NCBI GenBank assembly: GCA_037133755.1
Contig: JBAXNN010000003.1
Span: forward strand, 124,001 to 188,000
Reading direction: 5' to 3'
Source: F1-60-MAGs149 sp037133755
GTDB lineage: Bacteria > Actinomycetota > Thermoleophilia > Gaiellales > F1-60-MAGs149
DNA length: 64,000 nucleotides
Below the pieces are notes generated by a model. The model was not told the origin of the DNA, searched no databases, and was given only the letters and a program-made list of their open reading frames with translations. Positions 1 through 7,216 of the stretch are shown piece by piece. Every line of letters starts with the position of its first letter. The stretch's first letter is position 1. A program made the translations under genes and the position numbers.

Positions 1-336
1 AGCGAAGAACGGCGCGGTGTTGAGGAGTACCGACGCGATGGCGGGGCCCGCGTACTGCGTGCCCAGGCCCAGACCCGCGAGCGAGAGCGTGGTGGACCCT
101 GCGCCGACGATGAGGGCAAAGAGCCAGACCGTGCGCGAGCGCGGGAACTTGCCGCCGAGAATGGGCATCAGGGCCAGCAGGAGCACCGTTGCGATGCCCG
201 CGCGCAGGAACGTGATGATCCCGGCCGGTGCGTAGTCGAAGGCGACGTCGGTCGCATTGAATGCGGCGCCCCAGAAGAACATGGTGATGCCGAGCAGGAG
301 CGGCACCGGGATGCGTCCCATGAACGAACTGGTCAT
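1..336 (-). CDS. EamA/DMT-family membrane transporter, N-terminal part
   Basis: The reading frame is open from the ATG at 336 to the window edge (112 codons), so only the N-terminus is present. It begins MTSSFMGRIPVPLLLG and shows alternating hydrophobic stretches that look like the first three or four helices of a drug/metabolite-transporter (EamA) protein, including a FFWGAAF-type first helix and a following TFLRAGIA segment that matches the family pattern. A GAGGAGGGG ribosome binding site lies just upstream of the ATG. The substrate cannot be inferred. The family call rests on hydrophobic pattern and sequence feel, so moderate confidence. Confidence 0.7.
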   Translation of the reverse strand, partial: MTSSFMGRIPVPLLLGITMFFWGAAFNATDVAFDYAPAGIITFLRAGIATVLLLALMPILGGKFPRSRTVWLFALIVGAGSTTLSLAGLGLGTQYAGPAIASVLLNTAPFFA

Positions 337-438
337 GTCCCCTCCTCAAGGGTGCGGCCGGTGGGGGAACCGGGCGCGGTGCGGGTCGACGCGAACGGTG
401 ACAGAGGCGCCACCGCTCGAGTCGGCCCGTTTCGTGCG

Positions 439-825
439 CTAGACGAGCGGGCTGGTGCCGGCCATCCAGATGATCACGCGCTGGAACTTCCCGTCCTCGT
501 TGAAGTCGAAGAAGTTGCAGTTGTGCATGTCGTTCTTGGTGCCGTCGAGCAGCTCGCCGATGTAGCCCTGCTCCGTGGCGACCTTGCCCTTGCCGACCTC
601 GACCACGACGTTGCGCATCTCGTGCTTGATGAACACCGAGTTGGCGGTGAAGTCCGTGAACATGCGACGGATCTCGTCCTTGCCGGTGTGCGTGATGTTC
701 GCCGTCTGGATCGTCAGCGTGGCGTCGTCGGCGAAGTGCGCGACGATCGCCTCGACGTCCTGTGCGTCAACCGCGTCGAAGTAGCTGTGCGGCGCCTTGT
801 GCAGCGCGTCGTAATCCCATGCCAT
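439..825 (-). CDS. NTF2/SnoaL-like small protein
   Basis: A 128-residue protein starting MAWDYDALHK at the ATG at 825, which has AGAGGAGA just upstream; an in-frame upstream ATG at 876 lacks this. The pattern (YFDAVDAQDVEAIVAHFADDATLTIQ, then DEIRRMF, ending in a beta-rich half with KFQRVIIW) is typical of the NTF2/SnoaL cone fold, which covers ketosteroid-isomerase-like enzymes and ligand-binding proteins. It is clearly paralogous to the protein at 25353-25739, sharing the YFDAVDA start and the RVI(I/V)W end. Its substrate is unknown. Confidence 0.8.
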   Translation of the reverse strand: MAWDYDALHKAPHSYFDAVDAQDVEAIVAHFADDATLTIQTANITHTGKDEIRRMFTDFTANSVFIKHEMRNVVVEVGKGKVATEQGYIGELLDGTKNDMHNCNFFDFNEDGKFQRVIIWMAGTSPLV

Positions 826-896
826 GTGTTTCTCCTCTGTGAGATCCCCGTGGGCCAAATCGACCCGTGGCGGCATCCTAGGCGAGTAACCGCCGC

Positions 897-1928
897 TCAG
901 GCAAGGATTTCGGGCGTCGGCTTCGCCAGGCGATCGAATGCGCGCAGCGATGTCTCGACCTCGGCGCGTCCAATCCCGCGCACGATCAGGACGATCCGCG
1001 ACGTGTGATCCTCGTCCGGCCAGGCCGCAAGGTGGGTCGGTGGGTGGATCACGTGCTGCACGCCGTGCAGCACCAGCGGCCCCTCGGCACCGGTATCGAG
1101 CAGGCCCTTGACGCGCAGGACATCGTCGCCACGGCTCTGCAGCAGCATGGCGAGCCAGAGCGCGAACATCGTCCAGTCGAGCGGCTCGTCGAAGCGCAGG
1201 GCGATCGCGTGCACGCCGGCGTGGTGGTCGTGCTCATGGTCGTGCGCGTGCCCGTGGCCATGATCGACGGCGTCGAGCCAGGCGGTCACCTGCTCGGCAC
1301 GGCGATCCTCGGCCAGCACGCCAAGCCCGATCAGGCGCGAGGCCGGCACGTCGCCGCCCACGCCGACGATCAGCTCGGCGACCGGATTGCGTGCACGAAT
1401 CAGTGCTTCGGCGAGCGGTGCATCCGCCTCGGCGAGGTCGGTCTTGGTCAGCACGATGCGATCGGCGACCACCACCTGCTTGGTCCACTCGGGCTGGCGC
1501 TCGGCCTGCAGCGGCGCGTTGACGGCATCGACGCACGTGACGACGCCGTCGGCCATGTAGTGCGCCGCGAGCAGCGGGTCGGACAGCAGCGTGGCGAGTA
1601 CGGGCACCGGATCGGCCAGGCCGGTGGTTTCGACGATCACGCGGCGGAAGGCGGGTAGCTCACCACGGTGCACGCGCACCTCGAGGTCGCGCAGCTCGTC
1701 GACGAGATCGGTGCGGATCGTGCAGCACACGCAACCCGAGTCGAGGATCACGGTCTTCTCGTCGACCTCGCGCAGCAGGTGATGGTCGAGCGGCACCTCG
1801 CCGAGCTCGTTGACGAGCACGACGGCGTCACCGAGCAGCGGGTCGCGCAGCAGCTCGGCCAGCAGCGTCGTCTTGCCCGAGCCGAGGAAGCCGGTGATCA
1901 GCGTGAGCGGAATGCGCTCCTTGCTCAC
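897..1928 (-). CDS. CobW/COG0523 GTPase, putative metal chaperone
   Basis: A 343-residue G3E-family GTPase of the CobW/COG0523 group, whose members insert or traffic metals such as zinc or cobalt. The P-loop GFLGSGKT is at residues 13-20, the family-defining metal-binding CVCC motif at 66-69, and a TKTD guanine-specificity motif near 161. A His-rich linker at about residues 223-236 (HGHGHAHDHEHDHH) separates the GTPase from the C-terminal domain and probably binds metal. The GTG start at 1928 overlaps the stop of the upstream small Cys protein (GTGA), so the two are translationally coupled. No Zur-type operator was recognised. Confidence 0.9.
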   Translation of the reverse strand: MSKERIPLTLITGFLGSGKTTLLAELLRDPLLGDAVVLVNELGEVPLDHHLLREVDEKTVILDSGCVCCTIRTDLVDELRDLEVRVHRGELPAFRRVIVETTGLADPVPVLATLLSDPLLAAHYMADGVVTCVDAVNAPLQAERQPEWTKQVVVADRIVLTKTDLAEADAPLAEALIRARNPVAELIVGVGGDVPASRLIGLGVLAEDRRAEQVTAWLDAVDHGHGHAHDHEHDHHAGVHAIALRFDEPLDWTMFALWLAMLLQSRGDDVLRVKGLLDTGAEGPLVLHGVQHVIHPPTHLAAWPDEDHTSRIVLIVRGIGRAEVETSLRAFDRLAKPTPEILA

Positions 1929-2236
1929 GTTGACAGCGCCTCCACGAGTGCGGGGTCGAGCGGGTCGAGCGCCGTGCCACGCAGACGCTGCACCTCGGCG
2001 AAGACCGCGGCGAGATCGCCGCACAGCACCGATTGCCCGGTCGGACCGCGCAGGATGTACGCGGTCTCCTCCCACTCATCGACGTGCATGCGGCTGGGGG
2101 CGAGCACGCGGTTGAGCAGCACGACCCGGCGGATGCGCTCACGCAAGACCTCGCGGCGCGCGCCCACCTGCGTACGATCGCCGCCGCCCTCCGACCAGTG
2201 GGCAGCCGCGCCGAGAGTTCCGCAGAGCGAGCACAT
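1925..2236 (-). CDS. small Cys-motif protein coupled to CobW gene
   Basis: A 103-residue protein beginning MCSLCGTLG, with C2-x2-C5 at the extreme N-terminus and a DPLDPALVEAL end. I recall similar small MCxLCG proteins encoded beside COG0523 genes in other bacteria, function unknown; a role in metal handling is inference from the Cys pair and the coupling to CobW. The start at 2236 is preferred over the ATG at 2248 because it puts the Cys motif at the terminus and because AATGCT, a plausible -10, ends 7 nt before it. The stop overlaps the GTG start of the CobW gene. Confidence 0.7.
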   Translation of the reverse strand: MCSLCGTLGAAAHWSEGGGDRTQVGARREVLRERIRRVVLLNRVLAPSRMHVDEWEETAYILRGPTGQSVLCGDLAAVFAEVQRLRGTALDPLDPALVEALST

Positions 2237-2337
2237 GCGGCTGAGCATTCCATATCGCGCCGCTTGCCGCTTGCCGCTGCGGAGCGCGGGCGGTAGGGTC
2301 TGCTCACCGAAACCTGCACGTTCTGGAGGAAAGAGAT

Positions 2338-3219
2338 ATGGCGAAGGAGATCCTGGTTGCGTACGGCGTCGACGTCGACGCGGTCGCCGGTCAGATCGGC
2401 TCGTACGCGGGCGGCGACTCCCCGTGCGACATCTCGCGCGGCCTGTTCGCGGGCGAGGTCGGCACGCGCCGCCTGCTCAAGTTGTTCGACAAGTACGACA
2501 TCACGACGACGTGGTTCATCCCCGGTCACTCGATCGAGACGTTCCCCGAGGACATGAAGGCCGTGGCCGACAAGGGTCATGAGATCGGCATGCACGGGTA
2601 CACGCACGAGAACCCGATCGCGATGACGCCGGCCCAGGAAGAGGCCGTGATGCTCAAGAGCATCAGCCTGATCGAGGAGCTGTGCGGCCGCCGCCCGACC
2701 GGCTACGTCGCCCCGTGGTGGGAGTTCTCGCCGATCACGAACGAGCTGCTGCTCAAGCACGGCATCAAGTACGACCACTCCCTCATGAACGAGGACTTCC
2801 ACTGCCATCGCGTCCGCGTCGGCGACTCGTGGAAGCTGATCGACTACTCGGCCGACGCCGAGACGTGGATGGAGCCGCTCAAGCGCGGCGCCGAGTCCAA
2901 GCTGATCGAGATCCCGGCGTCGTGGTACCTCGACGACCTGCCGCCCATGATGTTCATGAAGAAGGTGCCGAACTCGCACGGCTTCGTGAACCCGCGCGAC
3001 ATCGAGCAGATGTGGATGGACCAGTTCGACTACCTCTACCGCGAGGAGGAGGACGTCGTCTTCACGATGACGATCCATCCCGACGTCTCGGGCCGCCCGC
3101 ACGTCGTGGCGATGCACGAGCGGATCATCGAGCACATCAACAAGCACGACGGCGTCAAGTGGGTCACGTTCGACGAGATCGCCGACTGGTACGACGCGAA
3201 GCACCCCTTCCAGGGCTGA
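2338..3219 (+). CDS. polysaccharide deacetylase / PuuE-like hydrolase
   Basis: A 293-residue NodB-fold metal-dependent amidohydrolase. The first motif is seen as GVDVDA near residues 10-15 instead of the classical TFDDG, and the metal-binding second motif is MHGYTHENP (His-x3-His) near residue 85. This combination resembles the PuuE allantoinase/deacetylase branch rather than chitin or peptidoglycan deacetylases with signal peptides; no signal peptide is visible, so it is cytoplasmic. Substrate is uncertain: small amides or ureides are as likely as sugars. A GGAGGAAAGAG ribosome binding site precedes the ATG, and a strong hairpin follows the stop. Confidence 0.85.
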   Translation: MAKEILVAYGVDVDAVAGQIGSYAGGDSPCDISRGLFAGEVGTRRLLKLFDKYDITTTWFIPGHSIETFPEDMKAVADKGHEIGMHGYTHENPIAMTPAQEEAVMLKSISLIEELCGRRPTGYVAPWWEFSPITNELLLKHGIKYDHSLMNEDFHCHRVRVGDSWKLIDYSADAETWMEPLKRGAESKLIEIPASWYLDDLPPMMFMKKVPNSHGFVNPRDIEQMWMDQFDYLYREEEDVVFTMTIHPDVSGRPHVVAMHERIIEHINKHDGVKWVTFDEIADWYDAKHPFQG

Positions 3220-3232
3220 GTCGCGGCACCGA

Positions 3233-3270
3233 CGGCCCCGTCTCCCCGCGTGGGAGGCGGGGCCGTTTGT
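3233..3270 (+). terminator. GC-rich hairpin terminator after deacetylase gene
   Basis: A 14-bp stem (CGGCCCCGTCTCCC with GGGAGGCGGGGCCG, one G-U pair) around a CGCGT loop, followed by TTTGT. It lies 13 nt past the stop codon of the deacetylase gene and is a likely intrinsic terminator. Confidence 0.8.
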
Positions 3271-3429
3271 CGTTCTGCGGTGTCACATCGCGAAGCTTGC
3301 GCGCGGATCGGTCTCCGGCTGGGCGCGGCTCGCGTGGACCCCGTGCGCGTGCGTGGCGGCTCGATCACTCGTGCACGGCCAACCTCGCCCATGCTGAATC
3401 GCAGTGATTGCGATCCACACCCATCGTGG

Positions 3430-3466
3430 CCGTTTTACCGTAATACCGTTTTGCGGCTGCTACGCT
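3430..3466 (+). promoter_or_regulatory. promoter and possible autoregulatory repeats of the TA pair
   Basis: Two near-identical direct repeats, CCGTTTTAC at 3430-3438 and CCGTTTTGC at 3446-3454, lie 16 nt apart in an AT-richer patch. A TACGCT -10-like hexamer follows at 3461-3466, ending 6 nt before the antitoxin ATG. The repeats are where an AbrB-type antitoxin would be expected to bind its own promoter; this is inference from position only. Confidence 0.5.
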
Positions 3467-3472
3467 GCGCGT

Positions 3473-3769
3473 ATGACCTCGTCCTTCGTCTCCCTCCAGA
3501 ACCGCGGCACGATCGCGCTGCCCGCCGACGTCCGCCGCCGTCTGGGCCTCGACGCGCCAGGCGCGCAGGTCGAGGTGATCGTCCGCGATGACAACGTCAT
3601 CGAGCTGCATCCCTGCGTCCCAGTCGCCGCGTCCCAGGCGTGGTTCTGGTCGCGCGAGTGGCAGGAGCGGGAGCACGAGGTCGATGCCGAGGTGCGCGAC
3701 GGGAAGGCGACGACGCACGCGTCGGCGGACGCGCTTCTCGAGCACCTCGACGCACTCGACGCCGAGTGA
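3473..3769 (+). CDS. AbrB/SpoVT-fold antitoxin
   Basis: A 98-residue protein whose N-terminal half (SLQNRGTIALPADVRRRLGL, residues about 6-25) is the swapped-hairpin AbrB/MazE DNA-binding fold: a GTIALP strand, a PADVRRRLGL helix, then an acidic stretch ending ELHP. The C-terminal 50 residues are charged and helical, suited to binding a toxin. The start at 3473 is chosen because it follows TACGCT by 6 nt and gives the canonical N-terminus. Its stop overlaps the GTG start of the downstream RelE-like gene, the normal antitoxin-first arrangement. Confidence 0.8.
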   Translation: MTSSFVSLQNRGTIALPADVRRRLGLDAPGAQVEVIVRDDNVIELHPCVPVAASQAWFWSREWQEREHEVDAEVRDGKATTHASADALLEHLDALDAE

Positions 3770-4074
3770 AGTACCGCACCACGCCCGCCTTCGACCGGGA
3801 CTACCGCCGACTGCCCGCCGATCATCGCCTTCAGTTCAAGGCGGCGGTGGTGCAATTCATCGCCGGCGCCGAGGCGGCCGCGGCCGGCCGCGACGCACCG
3901 TGGCCGAACGGCCTCCGTGTCAAGGCGGTGCGCGGCACGGCGCGCGTCTGGGAGATGACGTGGAGCATGACCGACCCCGATGGGCGGGCGACGTGGGAAT
4001 GGGTCGACATCGACGGCGAGCGCGGGATCCTCTGGCGCCGTATCGGCAATCACGCGATCTTCAAGCGCGCATGA
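3766..4074 (+). CDS. RelE/ParE-superfamily toxin
   Basis: A 102-residue basic protein reading VKYRTTPAFDRDYRRLP at the start and ending RGILWRRIGNHAIFKRA. The KYxxTPxFxxxxxxL start and the closing strand pattern are typical of RelE/ParE-fold toxins, which inhibit translation (mRNA cleavage) or gyrase. The GTG start at 3766 overlaps the antitoxin stop (GTGA), so the pair is coupled. Which toxin activity applies cannot be decided from sequence. It most likely works with the AbrB-type antitoxin directly upstream. Confidence 0.75.
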   Translation: MKYRTTPAFDRDYRRLPADHRLQFKAAVVQFIAGAEAAAAGRDAPWPNGLRVKAVRGTARVWEMTWSMTDPDGRATWEWVDIDGERGILWRRIGNHAIFKRA

Positions 4075-4179
4075 CGCACGCACAATGCCGGGAGGTGCCG
4101 CACCCGGCGAAGGCTCGTGTCATTTGGCGGTCGCCGATATGGCGGTAGACTCGCCGCACCACGGAGAGTGAGGCAGGAC

Positions 4180-4491
4180 ATGGGATTCTCGGACGAATGC
4201 ATCGAGGCAGCAGGACCGGTCTGGGAGCGTTGGCTTCATCACCCGTGGACGGAGGCTCTTTTCGCCGGCGAGTTGCGCGACGACCAGTTTCGCTACTGGC
4301 TGATCCAGGACCTGCCGTACCTCGGGCAGCAGATGACGGGCACGTGCAAGATCGCCAAGGCGAAGAAGAAAGGCGCAAAGACCTACGTCTGCAAGATCCG
4401 CCTGATGAAGGGCACCTGGACGCTCACGACGGAGGCTCGCACGGGAGCAACCGTGATCGCGCGAACCGTGAAGACGACCAAGGTCAAATAG
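4180..4491 (+). pseudogene. truncated TenA-like N-terminus fused to unrelated tail
   Basis: The frame encodes 103 residues in two unlike halves. Residues 1-51 (MGFSDECIEAAGPVWERWL, then RYWLIQDLPYLGQQ) match the start of TenA/thiaminase II proteins, which are normally about 220 residues. From about residue 52 (position 4333) the sequence switches to CKIAKAKKKGAKTYVCKIR and TARTVKTTKVK-like text, a Lys-rich, beta-strand tail of the kind found at the end of secreted actinobacterial proteins. The TenA catalytic Cys and Glu region is missing. GGAGAGTGAGG precedes the ATG. Probably a deletion-fusion remnant; an assembly join is possible. Confidence 0.6.
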
Positions 4492-4558
4492 TCCGACGGG
4501 TGTCACGGCGAAGGGGCCGTGCCTGCGCGTCGTCGGATGAACCCGTCGCGGTGCGCCC

Positions 4559-6151
4559 TCAGACGCTGACGAACCCGCGCCAGCCGTCGCGCACGACGTC
4601 GTCGCAGATCTCGTTGTACGTACCGACGCCGCCGATGTAGGGCAGGAAGACGCGCGGCTTGCCGGGGATGTTCGCGCCCATGTACCACGAGGCGGCCTGC
4701 GGATAGAGCGTGGAGTAGGCGGCGTCGTGGACCTCTTGGTCCCACTCGGCCTGCGCTTCGACCGTCGGCTCGAGCGCTGAGATGCCACTCTCGACGCAGT
4801 GCCCGATGGCGGCGTCGCAGAGCTCGGCGTGCTGCTCGATGGCGGTCATCATGTTGCTCAGCACCGACGGGCTGCCGGGGCCGGTGAGCGTGAACAGGTT
4901 CGGGTAGCCGTTGACCATGAAGCCGAGGTACGAGTGCGGGCCGTCGCGCCAGTCGTCGCGCAGCCGATGGCCGTCGCGGCCCTCGATGTCGACAGCCAGG
5001 AGGGCGCCGGTCATGCCGTCGTAGCCCGTCGCGAAGATGATCGCGTCGAACTCCCACTCTTGGCCCTTCACCCGAATGCCGTGTTCGGTGATGCGCTCGA
5101 TGGGGTGGCCCTTGATGTCCACGAGCTCGACGTTGTCGCGGTTGTACGTCTCGTAGTAGCCATGGTCCACGCACAGGCGCTTCGTGCCGAGCGGGTGGTC
5201 TTTCGGGCACAGCAGCTCGGCGACCTCGGGGTCGTGCACCTTCTCCTTGATCTTGCGGTGCACGAAGTCGGTCGCGATGCGGTTCGACTCCGGGTCACTC
5301 GTCATGTCCGCGAACGCGCTGAGGAACGAGAACGAGCCCTGATGCCAGCGGCGCTCGAGCTCGTCCTGCTGCTCCTCCGGGGTGAGGTCGGCGGCGTTGC
5401 CCGGCGCGAGCGGCCAGATATCGCCCGTGGCGCCCGTGCGGGCGAGGGCACGTGTCTCGGGATAGATCGCCTTGCGGGCGACCTCCTGCTCGGGGGTGAC
5501 CGGGCCGTTCCAGGCGGGGATGCTGAAGTTCGGCGTGCGCTGGAACACGGTGAGGTGCTCGGCCTGCTCGGCCACGACCGGGATCACCTGGATCGCCGTC
5601 GAGCCCGTGCCCACGACCGCGACGCGCTTGCCCGTGAAGTCCACGCCCTCGTGCGGCCAGGCGGTGGTGTGGTACCAGTCGCCGGTGTAGTCGTTGAGCC
5701 CCTCGAACTGCACGACGTTGGGCACGGAGAGGCAGCCGGTTGCCATCACGAGGAAGCGCGTGTCGAAGAGGCCGCCGCTCGTCTCGACCTGCCAGCGGTT
5801 GGTGCTCTCGTCCCATGTCGCGGCCGTCACCTCGGTCTCGAGCTCGATGTCGCGGCGCAGGTCGTGCCGGTCGGCAACGTGCTCGATGTAGCGGAGGATC
5901 TCCGCGTGGGTGGAGTAGCGCTCGCTCCACGACCACTCCTGCTCGAGCTCGCGATCCCACCCGTAGGAGTAGGTCATGCTCTCGACGTCGCAGCGCAGAC
6001 CGGGGTAGCGGTTCCACCACCAGGTACCGCCAACCGACGGCGCGCGCTCGACGATCTGCACGTCGAGGCCGCGCTTGCGCAGCAGGTGCAGCAGGTAGAG
6101 GCCGGAGAACCCGGCACCGACGATCAGGGCATCCAGGCTGCGACGCTCCAC
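4559..6151 (-). CDS. Baeyer-Villiger flavin monooxygenase
   Basis: A 530-residue FAD- and NADPH-dependent monooxygenase. The FAD Rossmann motif VGAGFSG is near residue 11, followed by VERAPSVGGTWWWNRYPG, a hallmark of the group; the Baeyer-Villiger signature appears as YTGDWYHTTAWP (family consensus FxGxxxHxxxW with Tyr for Phe); the NADPH motif VVGTGSTAIQV follows. Such enzymes turn cyclic or linear ketones into lactones or esters using O2. The GTG start at 6151 lies just past the stop of the upstream MetX-like gene, so both belong to one operon with the flavin oxidoreductase at 7217. The lactone/ester product could feed the neighbouring alpha/beta hydrolase (inference). Confidence 0.9.
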   Translation of the reverse strand: MERRSLDALIVGAGFSGLYLLHLLRKRGLDVQIVERAPSVGGTWWWNRYPGLRCDVESMTYSYGWDRELEQEWSWSERYSTHAEILRYIEHVADRHDLRRDIELETEVTAATWDESTNRWQVETSGGLFDTRFLVMATGCLSVPNVVQFEGLNDYTGDWYHTTAWPHEGVDFTGKRVAVVGTGSTAIQVIPVVAEQAEHLTVFQRTPNFSIPAWNGPVTPEQEVARKAIYPETRALARTGATGDIWPLAPGNAADLTPEEQQDELERRWHQGSFSFLSAFADMTSDPESNRIATDFVHRKIKEKVHDPEVAELLCPKDHPLGTKRLCVDHGYYETYNRDNVELVDIKGHPIERITEHGIRVKGQEWEFDAIIFATGYDGMTGALLAVDIEGRDGHRLRDDWRDGPHSYLGFMVNGYPNLFTLTGPGSPSVLSNMMTAIEQHAELCDAAIGHCVESGISALEPTVEAQAEWDQEVHDAAYSTLYPQAASWYMGANIPGKPRVFLPYIGGVGTYNEICDDVVRDGWRGFVSV

Positions 6152-6152
6152 G

Positions 6153-7211
6153 TCAGACCTCGTGCGCCAGCAGCTCGCGGAGGTGCAGCTCCACCTGCGG
6201 CAGGTAGCCCGGGTCGGTCGCGATCAGGCCCATGTGCCCGTCGATCGAGTTGATCACGCGCATTTCGCCGTCGGGCACCAGTGCGATCTCGTCGGCGATG
6301 TCGCGCGGCGGGAAGAACATGTCCTCGCTGATCGGCATCGCGAAGACCTTGGCCTTAATGCGCCCGAGCGCGGCACCGAGCGAGCCGCCCGCATTGCGCC
6401 CGACGTCGGCGTGCTGCCATTTCCAGCCCATCGTCAGCAGCGAGTTCGGATCGAGCACCTCGTGGTAGCCGTGCGTGAAGTCGCGGGTGAATTCGTCGAA
6501 CGTGGGGAAGTCGCCCACGCGCCGCCAGCACTCCTGCTTGTACCACTCGGTCGACCAGCCCATCACGCCGGCGAGTCGTCCGTGCAGGCGCAGGCCGTCG
6601 GCGACCTCATCGAGCGAGCCGTAGTTGCCGCCGTTCCACCCTGGATCCGCGGTGATGGCGTCCATCAGGCTCTGCGTGTAGAGGAAGTCGTGGTGCGTGT
6701 TGCGGGCCGTACCCGCGATCGGGGCTGCGCGCTTGACCTTGTCGGGGAATCGCACCGCCCATTCCCACGTCTGCTGGGCGCCCATCGAGCCGCCCACGAC
6801 GAGCGCCAACTCTTCGACGCCGAACACCTCGCGGAGCAGCTGCTCCTGCGCGCGCACGTCGTCACCGATGCGCACCTTCGGAAAGTTCGGTCCCGCGTGC
6901 GGGCCATCGACGTTGTGCGGCGAGGAGGAGAGCCCATTGCCGATCTGATTGACGGACACGATGAAGTACTCGTTCGGGTCGAGGACACGGTCGGGCCCGA
7001 TGTAGACCTGCTCCATGATCTGGTGCGTTCCGGAGTACCACGTGGGGACGAGGATGCAGTTGTCCCGCGCGGCGTTGAGCTCGCCCTGCGTGCTGACGGC
7101 CAGCTGGAGGTCGGGCAGGACGCCGCCCTCCTCGAGCTCGAAGTCGCCGAGGCCATGGAGCGTGAACGGCCCGTGGAACTCCTCGGTGTAGAACGGCAGG
7201 TCGACAGGCAT
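6153..7211 (-). CDS. alpha/beta hydrolase, MetX (homoserine acetyltransferase)-like
   Basis: A 352-residue alpha/beta-hydrolase-fold protein of the MetX group. The features seen are LVPTWYSGTH after the first strand, the VNQIGNGLSSSPHN loop, the nucleophile elbow GGSMGAQQ (Ser), a D in the PISEDMFFPP region and a catalytic His in SIDGHMGLI. True MetX uses acetyl-CoA to acylate homoserine; many relatives are esterases or other acyltransferases. Sitting between a Baeyer-Villiger monooxygenase and an OYE-type reductase, an ester or lactone hydrolase role fits better than methionine synthesis, but this is inference. Confidence 0.8.
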   Translation of the reverse strand: MPVDLPFYTEEFHGPFTLHGLGDFELEEGGVLPDLQLAVSTQGELNAARDNCILVPTWYSGTHQIMEQVYIGPDRVLDPNEYFIVSVNQIGNGLSSSPHNVDGPHAGPNFPKVRIGDDVRAQEQLLREVFGVEELALVVGGSMGAQQTWEWAVRFPDKVKRAAPIAGTARNTHHDFLYTQSLMDAITADPGWNGGNYGSLDEVADGLRLHGRLAGVMGWSTEWYKQECWRRVGDFPTFDEFTRDFTHGYHEVLDPNSLLTMGWKWQHADVGRNAGGSLGAALGRIKAKVFAMPISEDMFFPPRDIADEIALVPDGEMRVINSIDGHMGLIATDPGYLPQVELHLRELLAHEV

Positions 7212-7216
7212 CGTGA

